Assembly (NCBI RefSeq): GCF_000808535.1
Contig: NZ_JWLV01000010.1
Location: 1-64,000, forward strand
Reading direction: 5' to 3'
Source: Vibrio sinaloensis
GTDB lineage: Bacteria > Pseudomonadota > Gammaproteobacteria > Enterobacterales > Vibrionaceae
Length of the DNA: 64,000 bases
Part shown: positions 40,323 to 47,984 of the stretch, one piece after another
How positions within the stretch are numbered: the stretch's first letter is position 1
How the letters are laid out: every line of letters starts with the position of its first letter
Position numbers and translations under genes: made by a program
Notes under the pieces: generated by a model
Databases searched by the model: none
Told to the model about the DNA's origin: nothing
The model's input: the letters and a program-made list of their open reading frames with translations, nothing else

Positions 40323-41717
40323 ATGCAAGAACACACAGATAATCAGAACGCAAAATATTTGCTGATGGTTGAGGATACCGCGTCTGTCGCGGCTCTTTAT
40401 CGCTCTTATCTAACCCCGCTTTGCATCGACATCAATATTGTCGGTACAGGACGGGATGCAATCGAAAGCCTTAACTTTCGAACCCCCGACCTTATTCTCC
40501 TTGATTTGCGTCTTCCCGATATGACAGGGATGGACGTACTTTACGCGGTGAAAAAGAAAAACCCAGACGTGCCAGTTGTATTTATGACCGCGCATGGCTC
40601 TATCGATACGGCGGTAGAGGCGATGCGTCACGGCGCACAGGATTTCTTAATTAAGCCCTGTGAAGCCGACCGACTGCGTGTCACCGTTAACAATGCATTA
40701 CGTAAAGCGAGTAAGTTAAAAAACGAGGCTGACTATCCAGGTAACCAGGGTTATCAAGGGTTTATCGGTAGTAGTCAGACAATGCAGGCGGTTTATCGAA
40801 CCATTGACTCTGCGGCGTCGAGTAAAGCCAGCATCTTCATCACTGGTGAGAGTGGTACGGGTAAAGAGGTGTGTGCAGAAGCGATCCATGCAACCAGCAA
40901 GCGCGGTGATAAACCGTTTATCGCCATCAACTGTGCTGCGATTCCAAAAGACTTGATTGAAAGTGAACTGTTCGGTCACGTAAAAGGAGCATTTACCGGT
41001 GCCGCGACCGATCGTCAAGGTGCGGCTGAACTGGCCGATGGAGGAACTCTGTTTCTTGATGAGCTGTGTGAAATGGATCTCGACTTACAAACCAAGCTTT
41101 TGCGTTTTATTCAGACAGGCACCTTCCAGAAGGTGGGATCGTCTAAAATGAAAAGCGTGGATGTTCGTTTTGTGTGCGCGACCAACCGGGACCCTTGGAA
41201 AGAAGTGGAAGAGGGGCGCTTTAGGGAAGACTTGTACTATCGTTTGTATGTTATCCCGCTTCACTTGCCCCCATTGCGCGAGCGCGGTGACGACATCATT
41301 GAAATTGCCTATTCGCTGCTGGGCTTTATGTCAAAAGAAGAAGGTAAGGACTTCGTCCGCTTATCTCCGCAGGTAGTGGAGCGATTTGCCAGCTACGAGT
41401 GGCCAGGAAATGTGCGCCAATTGCAAAATGTGCTGCGCAATGTCGTGGTGCTTAATAATGGCAAGGAAATTGATTTGTCTATGTTGCCTCCGCCATTAAA
41501 CAAGCCGACGGAGAACCAAATTCGGGTTGATTTGCCTGTGTCTGATGAGTTTTCAGTGCAAGACATTTTCCCACTTTGGCTAACGGAAAAGCGGGCCATT
41601 GAGCAAGCTATTAAGGCATGTGATGGCAATATCCCTAAAGCGGCGGGCTATCTGGATGTCAGTCCATCGACCATCTATCGCAAGCTGCAATCATGGAATT
41701 TGAAGGAAACACAGTAA
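40323..41717 (+). CDS. luxO: Quorum-sensing sigma-54 response regulator LuxO
   Basis: When phosphorylated by LuxU at low cell density it activates qrr transcription with RpoN. The 464-aa product has a receiver domain with phospho-acceptor Asp61 ([10 protein letters not shown]), Thr89 and Lys111; a central AAA+ domain with GESGTGKE and the sigma-54 contact loop GAFTGA; and a Fis-type helix-turn-helix at the end ([19 protein letters not shown]). It is followed five bases on by luxU. Confidence 0.97.
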   Translation: MQEHTDNQNAKYLLMVEDTASVAALYRSYLTPLCIDINIVGTGRDAIESLNFRTPDLILLDLRLPDMTGMDVLYAVKKKNPDVPVVFMTAHGSIDTAVEAMRHGAQDFLIKPCEADRLRVTVNNALRKASKLKNEADYPGNQGYQGFIGSSQTMQAVYRTIDSAASSKASIFITGESGTGKEVCAEAIHATSKRGDKPFIAINCAAIPKDLIESELFGHVKGAFTGAATDRQGAAELADGGTLFLDELCEMDLDLQTKLLRFIQTGTFQKVGSSKMKSVDVRFVCATNRDPWKEVEEGRFREDLYYRLYVIPLHLPPLRERGDDIIEIAYSLLGFMSKEEGKDFVRLSPQVVERFASYEWPGNVRQLQNVLRNVVVLNNGKEIDLSMLPPPLNKPTENQIRVDLPVSDEFSVQDIFPLWLTEKRAIEQAIKACDGNIPKAAGYLDVSPSTIYRKLQSWNLKETQ

Positions 41718-41722
41718 TTATC

Positions 41723-42064
41723 ATGGATGTATTAAACAAAGAGAAAATTGAGCGTTTGGCCAACGAGATTGGCGCGGACAATGTCCCCATTCTCCTTGAT
41801 ATATTCTTAGGCGAGCTGGCTCAGTACAAAAGCAAGCTGACTGATGATGCGAGCTTGGATGTGGTGTCTTATCTAAAAGAGATCAGTCATGCACTCAAAA
41901 GTAGTGCTGCGAGCTTTGGGGCTGAGGTGCTGTGTGCTTATGCCATAGAGTTAGATTCTATGGCAAAAGCCGGTCAATCGTTTGACCCAAACAGCAGCCG
42001 AGACAAAATGATTGATCTACTGAGTGAAACCGAATCGCACTATCAGCGTTTAGTTTCTCAGTAA
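41723..42064 (+). CDS. luxU: Phosphorelay protein LuxU
   Basis: An HPt protein that carries phosphate from hybrid kinases such as LuxN, LuxPQ and CqsS to LuxO. The 113-aa product has the phospho-His56 in EISHALKSSAASFGA. The start MDVLNKEKIE at 41723 matches known LuxU; the earlier in-frame start would overlap the luxO end. Its last 15 bases overlap the 3' end of the convergent yvcK gene. Confidence 0.95.
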   Translation: MDVLNKEKIERLANEIGADNVPILLDIFLGELAQYKSKLTDDASLDVVSYLKEISHALKSSAASFGAEVLCAYAIELDSMAKAGQSFDPNSSRDKMIDLLSETESHYQRLVSQ

Positions 42065-42937
42065 GGCATCAATGGCGTCATGCAATTTGTCTCGGTCATG
42101 ACGCCAGTCCCGATTGGGTGAAGCGAGCGGTGTGGTCACACAGTTCCACTCTTCTAGTTCAGGGTGCGCTTCTTCGCCTAGCACCACGTCTATCTGTCGG
42201 CCTTGGCAGGCTCGCTCGCACCATTCCAGTTTTTCACGCAAACTCATTTTACCGGCGGGCCCGAATTCAGGCGATAAGTTCTCAACGAATATAAGCTGAG
42301 CTTTCTTGTTGTTGGCGATCGCGCGACCAACTTCTGACAGGAGCAATGGCGGCATAATACTGGTCAAAAAACTGCCCGGACCGAGAATAATGGCATCCGC
42401 TTGCTCAATGGCGATCACGCCTTCTTTTGTCGCAGGGACTTCTGGCTCCAAATCAAGCCTAACCAATTTCTCAGGCATCTCATCAACACTGGTTTCGCCA
42501 GTCACCCAGTGTCCTTCAGTCGATAGCGCTTTTAAATCTGAAGGATGTTCAGACATCGGAATGATATTGACATCCACTTTGAGCATGTTGCGGATTAGGT
42601 TTGTGGCATCGAGAGGACGTACTGATAAGTTGTCTAATGCGGTGAGCATGAGGTTACCCAAATTATGGCCATCAAGTTCACCCGAGCCTTTGAAACGGTA
42701 TTCAAACATCATTGAACTGATGGAAGGATCGGTAATCAACTGATTAATGCAGTTACGCGTATCGCCCCATGCTATGCCGCCTTGGCAGCTGCGGATTCGG
42801 CCAGTAGAGCCGCCGTTGTCTGTGGTTGCAACTATTCCCGTTGCGTTCTCGCCGAAGTCTTTTAAAGCCGCAAGAATACGACCAAGGCCATGCCCACCGC
42901 CGATCGCCACCACTTTTTTGCTTGAATACAAAGTCAT
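42050..42937 (-). CDS. yvcK: YvcK/YbhK family protein (CofD-like fold)
   Basis: A 295-aa member of the gluconeogenesis-factor family; Bacillus YvcK affects cell shape and gluconeogenic growth and binds UDP-sugars. The sequence shows the dinucleotide-binding start VVAIGGGHGLGRIL, then ATTDNGGSTGRIR, DGHNLGNLMLTAL and ILGPGSFLTSIMP, all typical. It is convergent with luxU and overlaps it by 15 bases. The role in Vibrio is unknown. Confidence 0.93.
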   Translation of the reverse strand: MTLYSSKKVVAIGGGHGLGRILAALKDFGENATGIVATTDNGGSTGRIRSCQGGIAWGDTRNCINQLITDPSISSMMFEYRFKGSGELDGHNLGNLMLTALDNLSVRPLDATNLIRNMLKVDVNIIPMSEHPSDLKALSTEGHWVTGETSVDEMPEKLVRLDLEPEVPATKEGVIAIEQADAIILGPGSFLTSIMPPLLLSEVGRAIANNKKAQLIFVENLSPEFGPAGKMSLREKLEWCERACQGRQIDVVLGEEAHPELEEWNCVTTPLASPNRDWRHDRDKLHDAIDALLRN

Positions 42938-43164
42938 TATTTTCGTCTTATTTTTTTATAACCAACTACAATTTAGAATATTGTATTAATAGGAGATACT
43001 CAAAACGAGGTATTTTGAGTTACGTGCATGTTTTTTTGACCTCTAGGGTAGAAACACGCACGAATATTAAGTATTTTACTCGACAGCTGCTGGTGGTGTA
43101 CATATTACGCGAACCAGTTGCCATAACTCCGAGCTCTGCGGGCTAAGTTTGTAAATAAATAAGC
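42938..43164. other. Intergenic region between yvcK and moa leader
   Basis: It holds the divergent promoters for yvcK and the moa operon. The stretch is AT-rich near 42940-43010. I cannot assign firm -10/-35 boxes, and the short ORFs here have no family resemblance. Confidence 0.4.
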
Positions 43165-43240
43165 GTGTAGAGCCAGTGACAAGTTGTCACAAGGGCAAGG
43201 TTGGAAATGACGTTGCCTCCCGTGTTTGGAAAGGTGTTCC
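43165..43240 (+). ncRNA. Candidate Moco riboswitch (moaA leader)
   Basis: The leader has a hairpin GTGACAA/TTGTCAC at 43178-43193, then GGCAAGGTTGGAAATGACGT and TTGCCTCCC forming a second stem around a GGAAAT loop, then TTTGGAAAGGTG, which contains the moaA ribosome site. These features and the position before moaA agree with the molybdenum-cofactor RNA motif, in which cofactor binding lowers moaA translation. The fold was read by eye. Confidence 0.65.
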
Positions 43241-44230
43241 GTGGCGCAACAATTCGAAGATAAATTTCATCGCAAGTTTTATTACTTGCGTCTTTCCGTT
43301 ACTGACGTTTGTAACTTTAAATGCACATATTGCTTGCCTGATGGCTATAAACCATCGGGGCAGAAAAACTCGTCTTTTTTATCCGTACCTGAAATTAAGC
43401 GCGTCGTTCGCGCGTTTGCCGATTGTGGTACGTCTAAAGTCCGCATCACTGGTGGTGAGCCAAGCCTACGTAAAGACTTCAACGATATTATCCATACGGT
43501 GTCTGAAACACCCGGTATCACCAAAGTCGCGACGACGACGAACGGCTATCGGATGGAAAAGCAGGTCGCTGACTGGAAGCAAGCTGGGCTGACGCACATT
43601 AATGTCAGCGTTGACAGCTTAGATCCTCGCATGTTCTATCAAATTACTGGTGAGAATAAATTCTCTGAGGTGATGTCGGGGATTGATCGCGCGTTTGAAG
43701 TCGGGTACGAACAAGTCAAAGTCAATGTCGTGTTGATGAAAGATCTCAACGCCAATGAGCTGCCCGCCTTTCTCAACTGGATCAAACATCGTCCAATTCA
43801 ACTGCGTTTTATTGAATTGATGCAGACCGGGGAGATGGATGAACTGTTCCACAAGCACCACGTTTCTGGCGTAGCGATTCGTAATCAACTGATTGCGAAC
43901 GGTTGGCTTCTGAAGGTTCGTGCGAACAATGATGGTCCCGCTCAAGTGTTTGTCCACCCAGATTATCAAGGTGAGATTGGCTTGATCATGCCTTACGAAA
44001 AAGACTTTTGTGAGAGTTGCAACCGACTTCGTGTCTCCGCTAAAGGTAAGCTGCATTTATGCTTGTTTGGCGATCATGGCGTTGAGTTACGCGACCTTCT
44101 TCAGCAAGACTCACAAGAAGATGCGTTGATTCAACGCATCCAAGAACAGTTACAAACAAAATCCGTCAGTCACTTCCTGCACGATGGAAACTCCGGTATG
44201 ACGCCACATCTTGCGTCTATCGGCGGCTAA
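43241..44230 (+). CDS. moaA: GTP 3',8-cyclase MoaA
   Basis: A radical-SAM enzyme that starts molybdopterin synthesis from GTP. The 329-aa product has the SAM cluster motif CNFKCTYC near residue 24, [11 protein letters not shown] after it, a second C-terminal cluster with [18 protein letters not shown], and ends in Gly-Gly, whose tail reaches into the active site in the family. The start is GTG at 43241 (VAQQFEDKF), with AAAGG six bases before; an in-frame ATG 15 bases upstream gives extra, non-conserved residues. Confidence 0.95.
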   Translation: MAQQFEDKFHRKFYYLRLSVTDVCNFKCTYCLPDGYKPSGQKNSSFLSVPEIKRVVRAFADCGTSKVRITGGEPSLRKDFNDIIHTVSETPGITKVATTTNGYRMEKQVADWKQAGLTHINVSVDSLDPRMFYQITGENKFSEVMSGIDRAFEVGYEQVKVNVVLMKDLNANELPAFLNWIKHRPIQLRFIELMQTGEMDELFHKHHVSGVAIRNQLIANGWLLKVRANNDGPAQVFVHPDYQGEIGLIMPYEKDFCESCNRLRVSAKGKLHLCLFGDHGVELRDLLQQDSQEDALIQRIQEQLQTKSVSHFLHDGNSGMTPHLASIGG

Positions 44231-44315
44231 TCACTGACAACACGTTATTATCTTTATCTTGGTTAAGCGTTGTACTTGGCCAAATCAGAACAAATTGACT
44301 ACAGGTAGGTGAACA

Positions 44316-44828
44316 ATGGGTCACGCAGAGAGCAAATTTCAACCAGCAAACATTGCCGTATTGACGGTATCTGACACACGTACCGAAGAAAATGATACCT
44401 CGGGCGGCTATCTTGTTGAACACGCGAAAGAAGCAGGTCACAACGTTGTGGACAAGCAGATCGTCATCGATGATATGTACAAAATCCGCGCGATTGTTTC
44501 TCAATGGATCGCTGATGAAAATGTTCAAGCCATTATGATTACGGGTGGTACAGGCTTTACCTCGCGTGATAGCACGCCAGAAGCGCTAAAACCACTGTTC
44601 GACAAAGAAGTGGAAGGGTTTGGTGAGTTGTTCCGTATGGTGTCATACGAAGAGATCGGCACCTCGACGATTCAGTCACGCGCGATTGCTGGATTTGCTA
44701 ACCATACGGTGATTTTTGCTATGCCAGGGTCAACGGGCGCTTGTCGCACGGGCTGGACGAAGATCATCAAGCAGCAGCTGGATGCAAGCCATCGTCCATG
44801 TAACTTTATGCCTCACCTATCGGTATAA
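44316..44828 (+). CDS. moaB: Molybdenum cofactor biosynthesis protein B
   Basis: A 170-aa MogA/MoaB-fold protein; in E. coli MoaB binds molybdopterin but is not essential for the cofactor. [16 protein letters not shown] at the start, [17 protein letters not shown] and the [12 protein letters not shown] motif are seen. It lies 85 bases after moaA and 12 before moaC. Confidence 0.95.
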   Translation: MGHAESKFQPANIAVLTVSDTRTEENDTSGGYLVEHAKEAGHNVVDKQIVIDDMYKIRAIVSQWIADENVQAIMITGGTGFTSRDSTPEALKPLFDKEVEGFGELFRMVSYEEIGTSTIQSRAIAGFANHTVIFAMPGSTGACRTGWTKIIKQQLDASHRPCNFMPHLSV

Positions 44829-44840
44829 GTGAGGGACAGT

Positions 44841-45320
44841 ATGAGCGAATTTACGCACATCAATGCGTCGGGCGAAGCTAATATGGTCGACGTGTCAGCG
44901 AAAGCAGAAACCGTTCGTGAAGCGCGCGCTGAAGCCTTTGTCCACATGGCTCCTGAGACATTGCAGTTGATTGTTTCTGGCTCTCACCATAAAGGGGACG
45001 TGTTCGCGACGGCTAGAATTGCCGGTATTCAGGCGGCGAAGAAAACATGGGATCTGATTCCGCTTTGCCACCCATTGCTGCTTTCTAAAGTTGAAGTACA
45101 GCTTGAGGCGATTGAAGCTGAAAACATGGTTCGAATTGAATCTGTGTGTAAGCTTGCTGGCAAGACGGGTGTTGAGATGGAAGCGCTCACTGCGGCTTCG
45201 GTTGCGGCGCTGACTATTTACGACATGTGTAAAGCGGTACAAAAAGACATGGTGATCGGTCAGGTTCGTTTGCTCGAAAAAACAGGTGGAAAGTCAGGAC
45301 ACTTTAAGGTGGATGCATGA
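44841..45320 (+). CDS. moaC: Cyclic pyranopterin monophosphate synthase MoaC
   Basis: Converts the MoaA product to cyclic pyranopterin monophosphate. The 159-aa product shows [56 protein letters not shown] and a conserved Lys-rich end. GAGGGACAGT sets the ATG at 44841; GTG at 44829 is the start of the longer frame. It overlaps moaD by four bases (ATGA). Confidence 0.97.
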   Translation: MSEFTHINASGEANMVDVSAKAETVREARAEAFVHMAPETLQLIVSGSHHKGDVFATARIAGIQAAKKTWDLIPLCHPLLLSKVEVQLEAIEAENMVRIESVCKLAGKTGVEMEALTAASVAALTIYDMCKAVQKDMVIGQVRLLEKTGGKSGHFKVDA

Positions 45321-45562
45321 TTAAAGTACTTTTCTTCGCACAGACTCGTGAACTCGTAGGCGTGGATGAACTCGAAGTGGAGTGCCAGTTTGAGACAGTA
45401 GAAGCGCTGCGTGCTCATCTTGCGACACAAGAAGGCAAGTGGGATCTTGCTCTTGAGCCTGGCAAGCTGCTTGCTGCGGTAAACCAATCTATTGTGCCGC
45501 TTGATCACTCGTTAACCGAAGGAGACGAAGTCGCCTTTTTCCCTCCAGTCACGGGTGGCTAA
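45317..45562 (+). CDS. moaD: Molybdopterin synthase sulfur-carrier subunit MoaD
   Basis: A ubiquitin-fold protein of 81 aa ending in Gly-Gly (PPVTGG), whose C-terminus becomes a thiocarboxylate that gives sulfur to molybdopterin. Translation is coupled to moaC by ATGA; moaE starts one base after its stop. Confidence 0.96.
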   Translation: MIKVLFFAQTRELVGVDELEVECQFETVEALRAHLATQEGKWDLALEPGKLLAAVNQSIVPLDHSLTEGDEVAFFPPVTGG

Positions 45563-45563
45563 C

Positions 45564-46022
45564 ATGGATAAGCGTATTTCTGTTCAAACGGCAGATTTTT
45601 CTGTCGGCGCCGAATATGACGCCCTTGCGCAAGGCACTTCAGCTGGTGCAGTTGTCACTTTTACGGGTAAAGTTCGCGATATGAATTTGGGTGATAATGT
45701 CACTGGCTTATCGTTAGAGCACTACCCAGGAATGACCGAAAAGGCGCTGGGTGATATTTGTGATCAAGCAGAGCAGCGCTGGCCAATCTTGAACATGCGT
45801 GTGATTCATCGCGTTGGGGATTTGGATATCGGCGATCAAATTGTATTTGTTGGTGTGTCTAGTGCCCATCGTGGCGCCGCTTTCGAAGCGTGTGAGTTTG
45901 TTATGGATTATCTGAAGACCAAGGCTCCGTTTTGGAAGAAAGAGCGGACAACCGACGCGACACGCTGGGTCGAGTCTCGCGATTCAGATGCCAAAGCTGC
46001 CGAGCGTTGGACAGAAAAATAA
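45564..46022 (+). CDS. moaE: Molybdopterin synthase catalytic subunit MoaE
   Basis: With MoaD it inserts two sulfurs to form molybdopterin. The 152-aa product has the catalytic Lys region APFWKKE and VTFTGKVRDMN, LEHYPGMTEK. The ATG at 45564 (MDKRISVQ) is taken; a GTG at 45555 lies inside moaD and would add three residues. It is last in moaABCDE. Confidence 0.95.
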   Translation: MDKRISVQTADFSVGAEYDALAQGTSAGAVVTFTGKVRDMNLGDNVTGLSLEHYPGMTEKALGDICDQAEQRWPILNMRVIHRVGDLDIGDQIVFVGVSSAHRGAAFEACEFVMDYLKTKAPFWKKERTTDATRWVESRDSDAKAAERWTEK

Positions 46023-46041
46023 ATTGACGATGCCTTTGATG

Positions 46042-46068
46042 AGCCCTCCCTTCGTGGAGGGCTTTTTT
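46042..46068 (+). terminator. Terminator after moaE
   Basis: Stem AGCCCTCC/GGAGGGCT with loop CTTCGT-like and six T. It stops the moa operon ahead of the convergent GGDEF gene. Confidence 0.9.
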
Positions 46069-46072
46069 GATT

Positions 46073-47029
46073 TCACGTAAGCTGGTGGATGGTGCCGCGC
46101 TGCTGATTTTTTGCATGAAACAGCGCTTTATCGGCCAATGCTACAATCTTTTCTGCGGTGGTATGGGTGTCGGTTGCCTCATTGAACTTGATGCCAATTG
46201 TGATGGTCAGGTGATTTGCGACAGTTGATGCCTTGTGGGGAATGTTCAAATCCAAAATTGACTGCCTGAGCATTTTAGCCCGCATGAGGGAGTCGTCTTG
46301 GCTGAGTCCAGATAGATAGACAAGAAATTCATCCCCTCCGTAGCGAAAACAGAGGTCATTGGAACCTGCCCAACCTTGAATCGCTTGGCCGATGGCGATT
46401 AACGCGCGATCGCCTTGTATGTGACCATAGTGGTCGTTGTACTGCTTAAAGCAATCTATATCAATCATCAGAATGGCGGAATGTGTCTGGCGTAGGTGAG
46501 TTAATTCAATGGCATCAGGCAACAGCACATCGAGTGCGTATCGATTGTACAGTTGGGTCAAATGATCCATGTAGGTGAGCTTTTCAAGTTCAAGCTGTTG
46601 GCGAGCCAATGTATCGAGTGCGCGCTTGTACTCCGTGATGTTTCTTACTGTCCAAAGCACCAGCTCGGTATTGGGTAGCGGGATCACGAGCGCACTAAAG
46701 TGCTGAACATCGGTCGGCCCTTCTACACCGTCGAAACAAGACAAATCTTTGGGATCGAGCGAATATTCAAGCTCTGAGGGTTTTTGGCTTTCAATGACGT
46801 CCACGATAACCTGGCTAAACCATACAGCTTTGTCTGCCGGAAGTACTTGGTATTGCGTAAGACCTACCAGTGCGTCTGGATTGTGATGGCGTTTTGTATC
46901 TCTGCCCCCCCACGCTTCGACATAAATCCCCGATTTATTGATCAGAAAAGTAGGTTCGGGCAACGACTCAAACACCGAGTTGATCATGCTTGGATTCGTG
47001 GCAATCGCCTCTGAAAAAGTAGAATTCAC
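46073..47029 (-). CDS. PAS-GGDEF diguanylate cyclase
   Basis: A soluble sensor enzyme predicted to make cyclic di-GMP. The 318-aa product has a PAS domain (about 15-135), a short linker helix, then a GGDEF domain with DHLTQLYNRYALD, DIDCFKQYNDHYGH and the active-site GGDEF at 231-235. The inhibitory RxxD site expected at 222-225 reads GSND, so product feedback may be absent. The start appears to be GTG at 47029 with AAGGG upstream; ATG at 46987 is the alternative but has no good ribosome site. Confidence 0.9.
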   Translation of the reverse strand: MNSTFSEAIATNPSMINSVFESLPEPTFLINKSGIYVEAWGGRDTKRHHNPDALVGLTQYQVLPADKAVWFSQVIVDVIESQKPSELEYSLDPKDLSCFDGVEGPTDVQHFSALVIPLPNTELVLWTVRNITEYKRALDTLARQQLELEKLTYMDHLTQLYNRYALDVLLPDAIELTHLRQTHSAILMIDIDCFKQYNDHYGHIQGDRALIAIGQAIQGWAGSNDLCFRYGGDEFLVYLSGLSQDDSLMRAKMLRQSILDLNIPHKASTVANHLTITIGIKFNEATDTHTTAEKIVALADKALFHAKNQQRGTIHQLT

Positions 47030-47113
47030 TCAGCCCGCCCTTACTCGTTTTATCAATCCTACCTATAGTTTAGACAGTTTAGAGTACATCGTGATCATAC
47101 GGAGGGTGTATTT

Positions 47114-47329
47114 ATGCGAATTCAAATGATGAAAAGGTCAATAATTATTGCCGTGGTGGTAGGGACTCTGCTTAACCTTATCAATCAAGGGGACGCACTG
47201 GTCGCGGGGCTAAGTATAGACTGGTTTAAAGTGATTCTAACTTACTGCGTTCCTTTTGCTGTTTCCCTTGTCAGCAGTTGGTTTACACAACGAGAAATCG
47301 AGAAGAAAAATGAGTCACTAAAAAGTTGA
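47114..47329 (+). CDS. NrtS-like small membrane protein
   Basis: A 71-aa protein with two hydrophobic helices (about 9-30 and 38-56) and a charged C-terminus. The stretch GTLLNLINQGDAL resembles the NrtS family, first described as nitrate/nitrite transporters in cyanobacteria. GGAGG lies eight bases before the ATG. No nitrate genes are nearby, so transport of nitrate is inferred from resemblance only. Confidence 0.72.
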   Translation: MRIQMMKRSIIIAVVVGTLLNLINQGDALVAGLSIDWFKVILTYCVPFAVSLVSSWFTQREIEKKNESLKS

Positions 47330-47435
47330 TAGGTAATAGCAATTGTAAAAATTGGTGATTTCCATTTAGTAAAATCAAGAAATTAGACAACAATTACAGT
47401 ATCAGCAGCGTAGCTTGCACGTTAAGGAGACATAA

Positions 47436-47852
47436 ATGGAATCATTAAAAGTAAAAGACTACATGACACTGCAAGCAGTGACGTTTTCCCCTGATATGTC
47501 ATTGAGTGCCGCTTTGGAAAAGGTACTCGACTCTCGTTATCTAGGTGGTCCGGTGATTAATGATAAAAAAGAAGTTATCGGCTTTTTATCAGGACAAGAC
47601 CTACTCGATAAACTGATTAAGGTGTCTTACTACTGTCAAGATACTCACATTGTATCTGACTGTATGCATTCGGAAGTGCTGTCGGTGACGTCTGATACAT
47701 CCATCATTGAATTAGCCGAAATGATGACTGTTGGTAAGCCTAAGGTCTATCCAGTAATCGATAATGGGAAGCTTGTCGGCATTATTACTCGTCGAGATGT
47801 GCTCCGAGCGATTGGCAAAAACATTGATGACTGTTTTAAGCACCCTGTATAG
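47436..47852 (+). CDS. CBS-domain pair protein
   Basis: A 138-aa protein made of two CBS motifs: residues 1-60 (VKDYMTLQAVTFSPDMSLSAALEK) and 70-130 (VSDCMHSEVLSVTSDTSIIELAEMM, GKLVGIITRRDVLRAI). Such stand-alone pairs usually bind adenosyl nucleotides and adjust a partner; the partner is unknown. AAGGAGACATAA precedes the ATG, and it has its own terminator. Confidence 0.88.
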   Translation: MESLKVKDYMTLQAVTFSPDMSLSAALEKVLDSRYLGGPVINDKKEVIGFLSGQDLLDKLIKVSYYCQDTHIVSDCMHSEVLSVTSDTSIIELAEMMTVGKPKVYPVIDNGKLVGIITRRDVLRAIGKNIDDCFKHPV

Positions 47853-47873
47853 CGAGGCGTGCCTAGTGATATG

Positions 47874-47897
47874 AAAGGCGCCTAGTGCGCCTTTTTT
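47874..47897 (+). terminator. Terminator after CBS gene
   Basis: Stem AAAGGCGC/GCGCCTTT with loop CTAGT and following T residues. Confidence 0.88.
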
Positions 47898-47923
47898 CGT
47901 TCTCTCCAATTCGTAAAAAGTAT

Positions 47924-47955
47924 TTGACCTTGGAGTCGACTCTAAGGTTTAAGAT
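47924..47955 (+). promoter_or_regulatory. MerR-type (ZntR-like) promoter-operator of zntA
   Basis: A -35 box TTGACC and a -10 box TAAGAT are separated by 20 bases, the over-long spacing typical of MerR-family promoters. The spacer carries an imperfect palindrome (47927-47948) centred on GGAGTCGACTC, nearly the E. coli ZntR operator core. A ZntR-like regulator must be encoded elsewhere. Confidence 0.88.
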
Positions 47956-47984
47956 GAAGGTATATAGAAAAGGGAGATACAATT

